From Burkholderiales bacterium (lineage in GTDB: Bacteria; Pseudomonadota; Gammaproteobacteria; Burkholderiales; Burkholderiaceae_F), in the NCBI GenBank assembly GCA_016716275.1, contig JADJWR010000003.1, positions 124,001 to 188,000 of the forward strand: a stretch of 64,000 nt of DNA, written 5' to 3'. The notes under the pieces are model-generated. The model did not search any database and was not told the DNA's origin. It saw only the letters and a program-made list of their open reading frames with translations. A program made the translations under genes and the position numbers. How positions within the stretch are numbered: the first letter of the stretch is position 1; the number at the start of each line of letters is the position of its first letter. Below are positions 12,911 to 22,065 of the stretch, in pieces.

Positions 12911-13888
12911 ATGGATCTCGCCTACGCGATGAAGGTGCTGGTCAAGGTGGTCGATGCGGGCAGCTTCGCGCGTGCCGCGGAGGCGCTGGACACCTCGACC
13001 GCCGCGGTGTCGCGGCAGATCGGAGCGCTCGAAGCGCATCTCGGTGCGCGGCTGCTGAACCGCACCACGCGCCGCCTGTCGATGACCGACGCCGGCGCCG
13101 AGTTCTGCGAGCGCAGCCGCGCGATCCTCGGCGAGATCGCCGAGGCCGAGGCCGTGGCCGGCCAGCAGTCTCTGCAACCGGTCGGCCTGCTGCGCATCAC
13201 CGCGCCGCTGTCGTTCGGCGTGACCGAGTTGTCCAGGCTGCTGCCGGCGTTTCGCCAACGCTATCCGCAGCTCCGGCTCGACGTGGACCTGACCGACCGC
13301 GTGGTCGATCTGGCCAACGAAGGCGTCGACGTCGGCCTGCGTATCGCACAGGAGCTTGGCGACAACTTGGTTGCCCGTCGCATCGCTCCAGTCAGCATGG
13401 TCGTCTGCGCCTCGCCGATCTACCTGAAGCGGCGTGGGGTGCCGCGCACGCCGGCCGAGCTCACCCAGCACGAGACGCTGAGCTTCAGCTACCTGTGGGT
13501 GGGCGACGACTGGCCGTTCACCGATGCACAGGGCACCCGGACGCGTGTGCGCGTCCAGCCCGCCGTGCACGCGACCAACGGCGACCTGCTGCGCGAACTG
13601 GCCGTGGCCGGCGGCGGGATCATCCTGCAGCCGAGCTTCATCGTCGGCACGGAACTGGCGCGCGGCACGCTGGTGCCGCTGCTCACCGATTACCGCACGC
13701 TTGATCTGAGCCTGTTCGCGGTGTATCTGAGCCGGCGGCAGTTGTCGAGCAAGGTGCGCGTGTTCATCGACCACCTGGTCGAAGCGATCGGCGACGAGCC
13801 GCCGTGGGAGCAGTGGCAGCGAAGCAAGGCCCTCGTCGGGAGAGGCCGCCGAACGCGGAACAGCGGGCGAACGGCCCGCTCGCGTTGA
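12911..13888 (+). CDS. LysR-family transcriptional regulator
   Basis: 325 aa. Residues 1-60 hold the helix-turn-helix (RAAEALDTSTAAVSRQIGALE, RTTRRLSMTDAG); the remainder is the effector-binding fold with VCASPIYLKRRG. It resembles the CrgA/DmlR-type subgroup. The last 25 residues are Arg-rich and unconserved. The gene diverges from the DUF4148 group, and a perfect LysR box lies between them. Inducer unknown. Confidence 0.92.
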   Translation: MDLAYAMKVLVKVVDAGSFARAAEALDTSTAAVSRQIGALEAHLGARLLNRTTRRLSMTDAGAEFCERSRAILGEIAEAEAVAGQQSLQPVGLLRITAPLSFGVTELSRLLPAFRQRYPQLRLDVDLTDRVVDLANEGVDVGLRIAQELGDNLVARRIAPVSMVVCASPIYLKRRGVPRTPAELTQHETLSFSYLWVGDDWPFTDAQGTRTRVRVQPAVHATNGDLLRELAVAGGGIILQPSFIVGTELARGTLVPLLTDYRTLDLSLFAVYLSRRQLSSKVRVFIDHLVEAIGDEPPWEQWQRSKALVGRGRRTRNSGRTARSR

Positions 13889-14277
13889 GTCAAACGCCTC
13901 GGTGTCGGTCGGCCGGGCGGTCCGGTCGCGCCAACCGGGCCAGGGCCGACCGCCGTGCCGTCAGTCCGCGCGTTTCACGGCGCGTCGCTTGCCGAAGGTT
14001 CGCGGACGGCTGCTTCTGGCCGAACCCGGGTCTACGCAGGTCGCCACAAACCGGCCAGCGACCGAACAGCCGCTTCCAAACGACCTGACCGCGAGCAACC
14101 GACCCGAACCGGTCTCCGGGCCGCGAGCGGAACGGTCGTCCAGCGCGGCGTAATCAACCGGTGCTTGGAGGCATTCGCCAGCGGCGGACTATGAATCCGC
14201 TGGTGAAGTGTCGAATTTCTTTACACCTGCGTGACCGTCAAAATCGCAAGTACCTGTTTTCTTGCTGCATTGTGTTC
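13889..14277. other. Intergenic stretch without a supported gene
   Basis: GC-rich up to about 14160, with fragments resembling intergenic repeats (GGACGGCTGCTTCTGGCCGA and a near-inverted GACCGAACAGCCGCTTCC), then abruptly AT-richer from 14190 where the PEP-CTERM promoter begins. No convincing coding frame. Confidence 0.5.
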
Positions 14278-14292
14278 TGGCATAGAAACTGC
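14278..14292 (+). promoter_or_regulatory. Sigma-54-type promoter (-24/-12)
   Basis: TGGCATAGAAACTGC has the invariant GG and GC elements at exact sigma-54 spacing. It is 52 bases upstream of the PEP-CTERM gene start, in an AT-richer leader. PEP-CTERM genes with the PrsK/PrsR two-component system are known to use RpoN promoters, which fits; no prsK/prsR gene is in this window. Confidence 0.6.
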
Positions 14293-14344
14293 TTAACCCG
14301 TGGGAGACGCACCTTTCCAGGTGAAACTGCCACGGAGGCTATTG

Positions 14345-14893
14345 ATGAGAGTGAACATTCTTTCGCTTGCTGCGGCCATGGCTGTTGGTCTGTTCGTGAC
14401 CACGGCTCAGGCTGCGCCAATCTATGCCGATACGCTGGTGGCATCCTCCAACGTCACGTCATTTGGCAGCGGCAACGTAACAGGCGCTCCTGACGGCGGC
14501 GGCCTCTTCCTCGGCTCGACGTTCGATCCGCCAGCGCAACTCGGTACTTTCACCGTGTCCTTTGCTACTCCCCTCGGAAACGGTGCTGGTGCAGATCTCG
14601 TCGTTGTCGAACTCGTCAGTTCGGCAAACGAGACGTTTAACGTGGAGGTGAGTTCGGACAACGTGCTGTATACGCTGTTGGGCGAATTCAGCGCGACGAA
14701 CAATCAGATTGACTTCGGTTCGTTCGGTGGCCCCGTAAGTTACGTTCGACTTACCAACACAAGTAGTGCAGTATCAGCCGATATCGATGCGCTTTACGGT
14801 AACTTTGCCGCGTCTGTCCCCGAACCCGGTACCCTCGCCCTTCTCGGCCTCGGCCTCGCCGGTCTAGCCGCTTCGCGTCGGCGCAAGCAGTAA
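14345..14893 (+). CDS. PEP-CTERM sorting-domain protein
   Basis: 182 aa exported protein. Signal peptide residues 1-25; mature part is rich in Gly, Ser, Thr and Asn and resembles a beta-sandwich surface domain (VVELVSSANETFNVEVSSD). The C-terminus carries VPEPGTLALLGLGLAGLAA followed by the basic tail SRRRKQ, the signal cut by exosortase and common with EPS export. GGAGG nine bases upstream fixes the start at 14345. The upstream promoter looks RpoN-dependent, and a strong terminator follows. No exosortase gene is in the window. Confidence 0.92.
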   Translation: MRVNILSLAAAMAVGLFVTTAQAAPIYADTLVASSNVTSFGSGNVTGAPDGGGLFLGSTFDPPAQLGTFTVSFATPLGNGAGADLVVVELVSSANETFNVEVSSDNVLYTLLGEFSATNNQIDFGSFGGPVSYVRLTNTSSAVSADIDALYGNFAASVPEPGTLALLGLGLAGLAASRRRKQ

Positions 14894-14911
14894 TCGGCAA
14901 CGCTTGCCCAC

Positions 14912-14940
14912 AAGCCCCGCTTCGGCGGGGCTTTTTGTTT
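14912..14940 (+). terminator. Rho-independent terminator
   Basis: AGCCCCGC-TTCG-GCGGGGCT followed by a T run, 19 bases after the PEP-CTERM stop codon. Confidence 0.93.
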
Positions 14941-14978
14941 GAGCGGGCGACCGCTGCGGAGCGAATTTCGCCACGCTG

Positions 14979-15034
14979 GCGACCGGCAGCTGATGGCCGT
15001 TTGTTCGCTTTCCCGTTTAAGCCCGACAGTTGAC
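14979..15034 (+). repeat. Dispersed intergenic repeat, copy 2
   Basis: GGCGACCGGCAGCT, then GTTCGCTTTCCCGTTTAAGC and CCGACAGTTGAC. The same order of blocks is found at 51828-51911. The surrounding 14941-15275 holds no gene. GGAGAGATCGCCCCCGC near 15230 reappears in inverted form near 51960, so the two regions share more than this core. Confidence 0.62.
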
Positions 15035-15275
15035 GTTGGCGGCCGGCGCCCGATTTCCCAGCTCCCGCTTTCGGTGAGCCAGGGAAATTTCAGCACCCGG
15101 CCACTTCCGGGCATTCATGCGCTCCTGACCCGCCATTCGGGATGACCGCTGATGAGTCGGAGCTGACTTCTCACTGGAAACAGCGAAGCCTACCGATAGC
15201 TCTCCATTGCTGAAACTTGAGAAGGCCGGGCGGGAGAGATCGCCCCCGCGAACAACCCGCAGCGAGCGCCATCGG

Positions 15276-15623
15276 TCAGGGCGCCGGCTCAATCTGAATG
15301 ATCGTGTACTGAGTGCCGACCTTCTCAGCGAGGAAGCGCACCTTGTCGCCGACCTTCAGGCTGTCGGCCCAGGTCGGATCCTTGAGCACGAACCACATCG
15401 ACATCGGCGGCATGTCCAGGCTCCTGATCTCGCCGTGACGCAGGTTGACCTTGCCCTGCCCCTTGTCGATGCGGCGGACCTCGCCGTCGGCGAGCTCCTT
15501 GGCTACATCGGCGGGTGCGGCAGTGCTCGCGGCGGCCTGCGCGTTCGCCGCCGGGGCCGGGGCGGCGCCAATGGCCGACAGTGCGAGCGTCAGCAGCAGG
15601 GGACGGATGACGAATCGATGCAT
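15276..15623 (-). CDS. CusF-like periplasmic copper-binding protein
   Basis: 115 aa with a signal peptide to about residue 29. The mature domain is an OB-like small barrel: GEVRRIDKGQGKVNLRHGEI, then DMPPMSMWF with the Met-Met-Trp copper(I) site of CusF-type chaperones, and VGDKVRF. It would pass Cu(I) to an efflux system or buffer it in the periplasm. It is the last gene of the leftward copper operon, 20 bases after the DUF411 gene. Confidence 0.88.
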   Translation of the reverse strand: MHRFVIRPLLLTLALSAIGAAPAPAANAQAAASTAAPADVAKELADGEVRRIDKGQGKVNLRHGEIRSLDMPPMSMWFVLKDPTWADSLKVGDKVRFLAEKVGTQYTIIQIEPAP

Positions 15624-15642
15624 GGTGTGATCTCCGGGCTGT

Positions 15643-16101
15643 TCAGCGATAGCTCTGGAACACGCGCGCGCTGCCGTCGCGCAGCACGAGCAGCACGTCG
15701 TAGGGGTCGACCTTGTTGCCGTACTTCGGTCCGTCCATGCCGGGCGAGCCGAACGGCATCTCAGGCACGGCCAGCCCAACCGCCTGCGGTCTTTCGATCA
15801 GCAGGCGGCGAATCTCGCGCGCTGGCACGTGGCCTTCGACCACGTAGCCGTCGACCACGGCGGTGTGGCACGAGCCGTAGCGCGCCGGCAGGCCAAGCCG
15901 GGCACGCGCCGCGTTGTTGCCGACGTCGTGCGCGACCACGCTGAAGCCGTTGGCCTTCAGGTGGTCGATCCAGTCGTTGCAGCAGCCGCAGGTCGGGCTC
16001 TTGTAGACCTCGATGCGTGCTGCACTCTGCGCTAGGGCGGGAAGGGCAGTGGCGAACGTGGTGCTGATCACGGCTGCGAGGAGCCGGCGTCGCTTGTGCA
16101 T
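15643..16101 (-). CDS. DUF411 metal-associated exported protein
   Basis: 152 aa with a signal peptide ending PALAQ. The motif SPTCGCCNDW (Cys38, Cys40, Cys41) and the later SCHTAVVDGYVVEGHVP and MPFGSPGM are diagnostic of DUF411, a thioredoxin-like family found in copper and silver clusters. A role in binding or reducing copper is likely but not proven. Four bases separate it from the cupredoxin gene. Confidence 0.9.
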   Translation of the reverse strand: MHKRRRLLAAVISTTFATALPALAQSAARIEVYKSPTCGCCNDWIDHLKANGFSVVAHDVGNNAARARLGLPARYGSCHTAVVDGYVVEGHVPAREIRRLLIERPQAVGLAVPEMPFGSPGMDGPKYGNKVDPYDVLLVLRDGSARVFQSYR

Positions 16102-16105
16102 GGCC

Positions 16106-16588
16106 TCACCTCGGCAGAACCTTGATCGTGCCGACCATGCCGGCCTCGAAGTGGCCGGGGATCAGGCAGGCGAACTTGAAGTCCCCCGGCCGGGTGAACT
16201 GCCAGACGATCTCGTTGCGCTTGCCGGGGTCCACGTGCGCCATGTAGGGCTCGTCGTGTTCCATGTCCGGGTGCTTCTTCATCAGCTCGGCGTGCTCCTG
16301 TAGTTCCTTGTCGGTGCCGATCACCAGCTCGTGCAGCGCCTTGCCGGCGTTGCGCACGCGCAGACGCAGCGTGTCGCCCTGGCGCACCGTGATGCTGTCC
16401 GGCTTGAAGCGCATCGTGTCGAGCATCTCGATGTCCACGGTGCGGGTGACTTTCTTCGGGTCGCCGGTGCGGCCGAAAGCGGTGTCGATCATCTCCAGAT
16501 TCGGCCCTTGGCCGTGCGCCTGCAGTCCGTGGGCCTGCGCCGCGGCCGCGACGAGCAGGGCGGCGACGGCGACGATCAAGTAGTGCAT
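16106..16588 (-). CDS. Cupredoxin-fold copper protein
   Basis: 160 aa with a signal peptide ending AQAHG. Type 1 copper ligands are visible: His in GKALHELV, then Cys, His and Met in FACLIPGHFEAGM. The insertion with HPDMEHDEPYM adds further Met and His metal ligands between the ligand-bearing strands. It is placed between the oxidase and DUF411 genes and probably shuttles copper or electrons in the periplasm. Confidence 0.9.
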   Translation of the reverse strand: MHYLIVAVAALLVAAAAQAHGLQAHGQGPNLEMIDTAFGRTGDPKKVTRTVDIEMLDTMRFKPDSITVRQGDTLRLRVRNAGKALHELVIGTDKELQEHAELMKKHPDMEHDEPYMAHVDPGKRNEIVWQFTRPGDFKFACLIPGHFEAGMVGTIKVLPR

Positions 16589-16651
16589 GGGAATCTCCTG
16601 TTGAGTGCGTGGTTCGGTTTCGATGACGCGCTTTCCGTTCGCGCTGCAGGT

Positions 16652-18070
16652 TCAGCGGTGCTCGTGGCCGTTCGGCTTGCGCACGCGCACCTCGACCTCG
16701 CGCCGGCCGGTGCCGCGCGCGGTGGCCGGGTCGATCTCGGTGGCGCGCGAGGTTGGTGCGCGCACCGGGTTCAGGCTTTCGCCCTTCCACTCGTAGGCGA
16801 CCGTGCCCGGCGGGTGCCGGTAGTGGCCGGGGTCGCGGTAGTCACCGCGCGCCTGGCCCTCGCGCACCTTGACCACGGTGAACATGCCGCCCATCTCGAT
16901 CGGCCCGAACTGTCCGTGCCCGGTCATCATCGGCAGCGTGTTGTCCGGCAGCGCCATGTCCATCTCCTGCATGTCGGCCATGCCGCGCTCGCCCATCACC
17001 ATGTACTCGGGGATCAGGCGGTTGATCTGGGTGACGACCTCGCGGTGGTCGACGCCGATCATGGTCGGCACGTCGTGCCCCATCGGGTTCATCGTGTGGT
17101 GGCTCTTGTGGCAGTGGAAGGCCCAGTCGCCGGGCTCGGTGGCGTCGAACTCGATCGCGCGCATCTGGCCGACAGCGATATCGGCTGTCACCTCGGGCCA
17201 GCGCGCGGCTGGCGGCGTGTAGCCGCCGTCGGTGCCGGTGACGACGAACTCGTGGCCGTGCAGGTGGATCGGGTGGTTGGTCATCGTCAGGTTGCCGATG
17301 CGGATGCGCACGTGGTCGCCCAGCCGCACCGGCAGCGGGTCGATGCCGGGGAAGCTGCGCGAATTCCACGTCCACAGGTTGAAGTCGAGCATCGTGTTGA
17401 TCTTCGGCGTGTAGCTGCCGGGCTCGATGTCGTAGGCGTTCAGCAGGAAGCAGAAGTCGCGGTCGGCGTCGCGGTAGCCGGGCGTGCGCTTCGGATCCCT
17501 CGGGTGCGTGACCCAGAAGCCCATCATGCCCATCGCCATCTGCACCATCTCGTCGGCGTGCGGGTGGTACATGAAGGTGCCGGGTCGGCGGGCCTCGAAT
17601 TCGTAGACGTAGGTCTGGCCCGGCTTGATCTGCGGCTGCTGCAGGCCGCCCACGCCGTCCATGCCACTCGGTAGCCGCTGGCCATGCCAGTGGATGGTGG
17701 TGTGCTCGGGCAGCTTGTTGGTGACGAAGATGCGCAGCTTGTCGCCTTCGACCACCTCGATCGTCGGGCCGGGCGACTGCCCGTTGTAGCCCCATAGGTG
17801 CGCCTTCATGCCGGGTGCGATCTCGCGCACCACGGGTTCGGCCACCAGGTGGAACTCCTTCCAGCCGTTGTTCATGCGGAAAGGAAGGGTCCAGCCGTTG
17901 AGGGTGACGACCGGGTTGTACGGCCGGCCCGCAACCGGGGCAAGGGGTGGCGCAGTGGTGGGGCCGGGTGCGACCGCGGCTTCGGGAACCGCGCCCATCG
18001 CCGCGCGGCTGACCCCGGCGGCGCCGAGCAGAGCGCCGGCGCCGGCCAGGAAGTGTCGTCGTGAAGTCAT
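16652..18070 (-). CDS. Multicopper oxidase, Tat-exported
   Basis: 472 aa. Tat signal MTSRRHFLAGAGALLG. The four copper clusters are present: HWHG, HPH (MYHPHADEM), HPIHLHGHEF and HCHKSHHTMNPMGHD, so the T1 and trinuclear T2/T3 sites are complete. It would oxidise Cu(I) to the less toxic Cu(II) in the periplasm. It is shorter than PcoA/CopA (about 600 aa) and lacks their Met-rich repeats, though a Met-rich loop (MADMQEMDMALPD) precedes the C-terminus. Start 18070 is set by the signal; 18106 would put 12 residues in front of it. Second structural gene of the copper operon. Confidence 0.94.
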   Translation of the reverse strand: MTSRRHFLAGAGALLGAAGVSRAAMGAVPEAAVAPGPTTAPPLAPVAGRPYNPVVTLNGWTLPFRMNNGWKEFHLVAEPVVREIAPGMKAHLWGYNGQSPGPTIEVVEGDKLRIFVTNKLPEHTTIHWHGQRLPSGMDGVGGLQQPQIKPGQTYVYEFEARRPGTFMYHPHADEMVQMAMGMMGFWVTHPRDPKRTPGYRDADRDFCFLLNAYDIEPGSYTPKINTMLDFNLWTWNSRSFPGIDPLPVRLGDHVRIRIGNLTMTNHPIHLHGHEFVVTGTDGGYTPPAARWPEVTADIAVGQMRAIEFDATEPGDWAFHCHKSHHTMNPMGHDVPTMIGVDHREVVTQINRLIPEYMVMGERGMADMQEMDMALPDNTLPMMTGHGQFGPIEMGGMFTVVKVREGQARGDYRDPGHYRHPPGTVAYEWKGESLNPVRAPTSRATEIDPATARGTGRREVEVRVRKPNGHEHR

Positions 18071-18086
18071 GCGGATTCCTCGGAAT

Positions 18087-19505
18087 TCAATGGGGCTTGG
18101 CGGCACTGGCGGCCACCGCGGCGGCGGACTCCAGCGCGGGAGCGCCCGCAGGCCGGCCGATCAGCGCCGCCTGCAGCGCGGCGTCGGCGAGCCAGAAGTC
18201 GCGTTGGGCATCGATCGACTGGATCACCGAGCCGATCTGCTCGCGCGCATCGGCCAGAAGGTCGAACACGCCGATCAGCATGCCGTTGTACTTGAGCAGC
18301 ATCTCCTCTGCGATGGTCTTGCGCAGCGGCACGATCTCGTCGCGGTAGTGGCGCGCGAGGTCATGAGTCGTGCGGTAGGCGCTATAGGTCTCGCGCAGCT
18401 GCGAGGTCGCATCGACGGCGACCTGGGCGGTGCGGTTCAGCGTCGCCGTGTAGACGGCCTGCGCATTGGCGCGCCGCGCGTCGCCGAAATCGAACAGCGG
18501 CAGCGGGAACTCGATTTCGTATCCCTTCTTCGGCTCCTCGCCCGTCTCGCTGACGTAGCGGCCCGCAAGGTGCAGGCCGTCGATCACGCTGGTCGCGCGG
18601 ATCAGGCCGAGGCCGCGGGCGGTGGCGTCGAGTTCGGCGCGCGCCATTCTCACGTCGAGCCGTTCGTCGAGCGCGCGCCGGGCCAGCTCAGCTTCGTCGC
18701 GCGGTGCCTTCGGCAAGTCGGGCAGCCGTTCGGGCAGGGTCAACTGCGCCGCCTGCGTCGCAGACAGCCCGAGCACGCGCACCAGCGCCTCCCGCGCGGC
18801 AGTGGCGGCGTGCTGCGCGCGCGCAAGCTGCGCGGCGGCGTCGGCGTAGAACGCCTGCTCGCGCGCACGCTGCAGTCGGCTGTAGTTGCCGACCGACTGC
18901 ATCCGCCGCGCCAGTTCCGCGCTCGCCTCGGCCGCCTGCTTGACCTGTACGAAGTACGCAAGCGACTGCTGCGCGGCCACGGCGCGCACCCAGGCCTGCC
19001 GGGCCTCGGTTGCCGTTGACAGCACGTCGCCCGCGCTGCGCAGGCGCAGCTGTTGCTGCTGCTGTTCGGCGATCCGTGTGCGTGCCGGCAGCGTCAGCAG
19101 GTCGAGCAGCGAAATGGTTAGCGTGCGCTCGATGTCCTTGAACGTGTTGCCGTCGACGTTTCGCACCATGCGTTCGAAGGCGAACACCGGGTTCGGCAGC
19201 CGCGCGGACTGGGTGGCAGCGGCGGACGCGGCCTCGCCTTGCGCGAGCAGCGTCTGCAGCCCCGGACTGTAGGCAAGCGCGATGCGCACCGCATCGTCCG
19301 CGGACAGCGGCCTGGCGAGCAGCCGATCGACTTCGGCGGCCGCATCGCGCCGCGCCTCGTCGGTCGCAAGCCACTTGACCTCGGCACCGACGGTGCTGCG
19401 CGTGAAGTCCTGCAGTTGCTCGCGATCACCCTCGATCGTCAGCGCCGCGCAACCACTGAGCAACGCGACCAGCGCGAGCAGCGGCCATCGACGAAGGGGG
19501 GTCAT
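18087..19505 (-). CDS. TolC-type outer-membrane lipoprotein (copper operon)
   Basis: 472 aa. Lipobox LLSGC at residues 16-20 region, then two long coiled-coil halves typical of outer-membrane factors (ADDAVRIALAYSPGLQTLLAQ; ATSVIDGLHLAG). No RND pump or adaptor gene is adjacent, unlike CusCFBA, so it either pairs with a pump elsewhere or acts separately. Its ATG overlaps the stop of the upstream gene by ATGA. The open frame continues to 19928 but the lipobox defines the start at 19505. Confidence 0.9.
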   Translation of the reverse strand: MTPLRRWPLLALVALLSGCAALTIEGDREQLQDFTRSTVGAEVKWLATDEARRDAAAEVDRLLARPLSADDAVRIALAYSPGLQTLLAQGEAASAAATQSARLPNPVFAFERMVRNVDGNTFKDIERTLTISLLDLLTLPARTRIAEQQQQQLRLRSAGDVLSTATEARQAWVRAVAAQQSLAYFVQVKQAAEASAELARRMQSVGNYSRLQRAREQAFYADAAAQLARAQHAATAAREALVRVLGLSATQAAQLTLPERLPDLPKAPRDEAELARRALDERLDVRMARAELDATARGLGLIRATSVIDGLHLAGRYVSETGEEPKKGYEIEFPLPLFDFGDARRANAQAVYTATLNRTAQVAVDATSQLRETYSAYRTTHDLARHYRDEIVPLRKTIAEEMLLKYNGMLIGVFDLLADAREQIGSVIQSIDAQRDFWLADAALQAALIGRPAGAPALESAAAVAASAAKPH

Positions 19506-19879
19506 TTGGGCGCTCCGTGGTGAGCATCGTGGCCGTCCGCGGCCGGCGACGGTGGGCCGGCGGGGCGTTGCGGCGGCAGCGCCGGCGCACGCAGTGCTTC
19601 GCGGGACTCGCGGCCATACGCCTGCCAGCCGCCGATCTGGCGTACACGCTCGTTCGCCTTCGGCCATGGCGCGACGGACTCGTCCTGGTACGCGCGGTAA
19701 CCCGTCAGCGCCGAGCGATAGGCAACATCGTTGGCCGGCGCCGGCGCCCGACTCTGCGGAGCGCGAGCTTCGGCAACGCCTGCCGACTCGTCCGCAACCG
19801 TCAATGGCTGCGCCTGCACGCCGACGCAAACCAGGGCGATCGTCAGCGAGCACATCATCCTCGATATGGACATCTTCAT
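19502..19879 (-). CDS. Uncharacterised exported protein of copper operon
   Basis: 125 aa with a signal peptide (CSLTIALVCVGVQAQ). The middle block DVAYRSALTGYRAYQDESVA is followed by PWPKANERVRQIGGWQAYGRE. The tail is Pro/His-rich (GHDAHHGAPK) and may bind metal. I do not recognise a named family. It is translationally coupled to the TolC gene. The start could also be 19873 (MSIS), which has better spacing to GGGA. Confidence 0.7.
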   Translation of the reverse strand: MKMSISRMMCSLTIALVCVGVQAQPLTVADESAGVAEARAPQSRAPAPANDVAYRSALTGYRAYQDESVAPWPKANERVRQIGGWQAYGRESREALRAPALPPQRPAGPPSPAADGHDAHHGAPK

Positions 19880-19975
19880 TTCCCGTGATGGACAAGACGA
19901 CTGGACTGACGCACGACATGGCGCGCAACAGCGCATAGCTGCGACGCAGGCGCGCCGTCGCTGCCGAAAATCAGG

Positions 19976-20404
19976 TCAGGCGCGCGCCGTTGGCGGCGGG
20001 GACGGGACGTCGAGAATGACAGACACGTAGTGCGTCGCGCACGCCCAGCAACTGCGCCACCGCCCTTTTTCCCCGGCGAGCGGCAGCAACGGCGCCGACA
20101 CAATAGCCATGCTGAGATGCGGGCAGCCGTTCTCGAGGATTCCGCCGTCAGGCGCATCGGCCTGGGCGGCTTGAGCAACACAGGCACGTAAGTGTTCAAG
20201 AGCGCCTGCCACCGCATGTGCCGAAGGCGCGGCTCGGTCTTTCCCCGCTGCCGCGGCCGCATGCACAAGAGTGCCGGGCTCCTGATGATGCTGATGGGCA
20301 TGTCCCGGCACACCCAGGATCGGCACGACGCCGGCCGCCACCACTCGAAGGGGCAGCACGATCGCTATCAGCAACGCGAGGCCTCGAATCAGACGCTTGT
20401 CCAC
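19976..20404 (-). CDS. His-rich exported protein, CopL-like (tentative)
   Basis: 142 aa from a GTG at 20404. A hydrophobic segment (RGLALLIAIVLPLRVVAAG) is followed by His-rich GHAHQHHQEP, an NGCPHL segment and a CWAC pair before a C-terminal VSVILDVPSPPP. The architecture resembles small CopL-type proteins that precede copper oxidase genes, but the match is weak. An in-frame start at 20641 would place 79 unconserved residues first. Lies between copS and the structural genes. Confidence 0.5.
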   Translation of the reverse strand: MDKRLIRGLALLIAIVLPLRVVAAGVVPILGVPGHAHQHHQEPGTLVHAAAAAGKDRAAPSAHAVAGALEHLRACVAQAAQADAPDGGILENGCPHLSMAIVSAPLLPLAGEKGRWRSCWACATHYVSVILDVPSPPPTARA

Positions 20405-20655
20405 GATGAAACGTATCGCCAACGTTGTTCGTAGAAGGTTCCCGTCGGAGCATTCGACACCAGACGGACGGCCATCAGCGGCACGCTTGCAGCCACCGGT
20501 CTCAGCGGCGGCAGAAGGACCGGTAGGGTCAGCACGGGACGGCGGAACACGGGCGGGCCTGAACGACGCACCGACAGTGACAGTCTGAGGGACGACCAAG
20601 TTCCAGACATAACCGATGCGCAGAGACCTCGCCGGCCGCATCCACTGAGGTCTCC

Positions 20656-22065
20656 TCAGGTCCGGGCCGGCAGATTGGCGGCCGCGGAGGGAAACGACAA
20701 CAAGAACCGCGTTTCGCCTTCGCCGCTGCCGTTGACTGTCACGGCGCCGCTATGCAACTTCATGATGGACTGCACGATCGCCAGCCCCAGTCCGACACCC
20801 TCGCCCTCGCGGCCGTCGGTGTCGGCGTGCGCAAAACGGCTGAAGAGGCGATCCCTGACTTGCGCCGGGATCGGTTGGCCGCGGTTGCTGACTTGAAGCG
20901 TTGTCGCCAGCGGCCTGTCCTCGATTCGGATCGTGATCTCGCTGCCGGGCTCCGCGTGGCGCACCGCGTTCGACACCAGGTTGCTCACCGCACGTTCGAT
21001 CATCAGCGGATCCGCCTCGATGCGACCGTCGCCGCTGACGGCCAGCGAGACGTTCCTGTCGGCGAGGATCGGCTCGTAGAACTGCTGCATCTTCAGCGCT
21101 ACCGCGCGCAGGTCGACCGGCCGCCGCGACACGCGCGTCTGGGGATTGTCGGCACGCGCGAGGAACAGCATGTCGCCGACCATGCGCGACAGGCGCTCGA
21201 ATTCCTCCATATTGGATTCGAGAGCAGCCCGATACTCGTCGGCGCTGCGGCCGCGCGACAGCATCACTTGCGTCTGGCCGATCAGATTGGAAAGCGGCGT
21301 GCGCATTTCATGCGCAAGATCGGACGAGAACTCGTTCAGGCGCGTGAACGACTCCTGCAGTCGATCGAGCATCGCGTTGAACGCGGAAGCCAGTTCGCGC
21401 AGTTCGACGGGCGGGTCTTCGACGGACAGCCTTTCGCCGAGTTGCTCGGCCGAGATCTGCTTGGCAGTATCCGCCATCGAGCGCAGCGGGCGCAGGCCCG
21501 AGCGCGCGATGCCGTAGGCCGCACCCAGTCCCAGCAGTGCGCTCAGCAGCACCGCAAGTAAGATTTCCCGCAGATGCCTGGCGAGCAGCCTGTCGGTTTC
21601 GGTCGTGTCCGATTCGACGAACACGGCGACCGCCTCGCCGGTGCGCAGGTGTGCCCAGCGGCCGAAGGCACGCACCGAGTGGCCGTCGTTCGCTAGGCGC
21701 CGCGCCTGCGCCGATTCGAGCAGCGCGGTGCGCGCGCCCGCCGGCACGCGCGGAGTGCGCGTGGCGAACCACACGCGGCCGTCGGCGCCGGCGACGTACA
21801 GGGTCAGCCGATCGTGGCCGACGACCATGTGCGCCAGGGCGGAATCACGTGTATCGCTCGGGGCGAGCGAATCGATACGGCTGAGCTCCTCGACAGCCAG
21901 TGCCGTCTTGCCATGCAGTTCGTTGTCGTCACGCTGGGTCAGATCCACGGTCAGCGCGTGGTACAGATAACCTCCGGCACCGAGCGACAGCGCGGCCAGT
22001 GCCAGCGCGAACAGCAGCGCCAGGCGCGTGGTGATCGAATACCTGCTCAAGCGCCGGCCGCTCAC
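20656..22065 (-). CDS. copS: Heavy-metal sensor histidine kinase
   Basis: 469 aa inner-membrane kinase. First membrane helix at residues 12-35, a periplasmic sensor of about 130 residues, second helix near 165-190 and a HAMP region. The H-box is [18 protein letters not shown]; the N-box [10 protein letters not shown] and G-box [12 protein letters not shown] follow. It matches the CusS/CopS/CzcS family that senses periplasmic copper or silver. It overlaps the regulator by ATGA. Naming as CopS rests on the CopR-type boxes upstream. Confidence 0.92.
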   Translation of the reverse strand: MSGRRLSRYSITTRLALLFALALAALSLGAGGYLYHALTVDLTQRDDNELHGKTALAVEELSRIDSLAPSDTRDSALAHMVVGHDRLTLYVAGADGRVWFATRTPRVPAGARTALLESAQARRLANDGHSVRAFGRWAHLRTGEAVAVFVESDTTETDRLLARHLREILLAVLLSALLGLGAAYGIARSGLRPLRSMADTAKQISAEQLGERLSVEDPPVELRELASAFNAMLDRLQESFTRLNEFSSDLAHEMRTPLSNLIGQTQVMLSRGRSADEYRAALESNMEEFERLSRMVGDMLFLARADNPQTRVSRRPVDLRAVALKMQQFYEPILADRNVSLAVSGDGRIEADPLMIERAVSNLVSNAVRHAEPGSEITIRIEDRPLATTLQVSNRGQPIPAQVRDRLFSRFAHADTDGREGEGVGLGLAIVQSIMKLHSGAVTVNGSGEGETRFLLSFPSAAANLPART

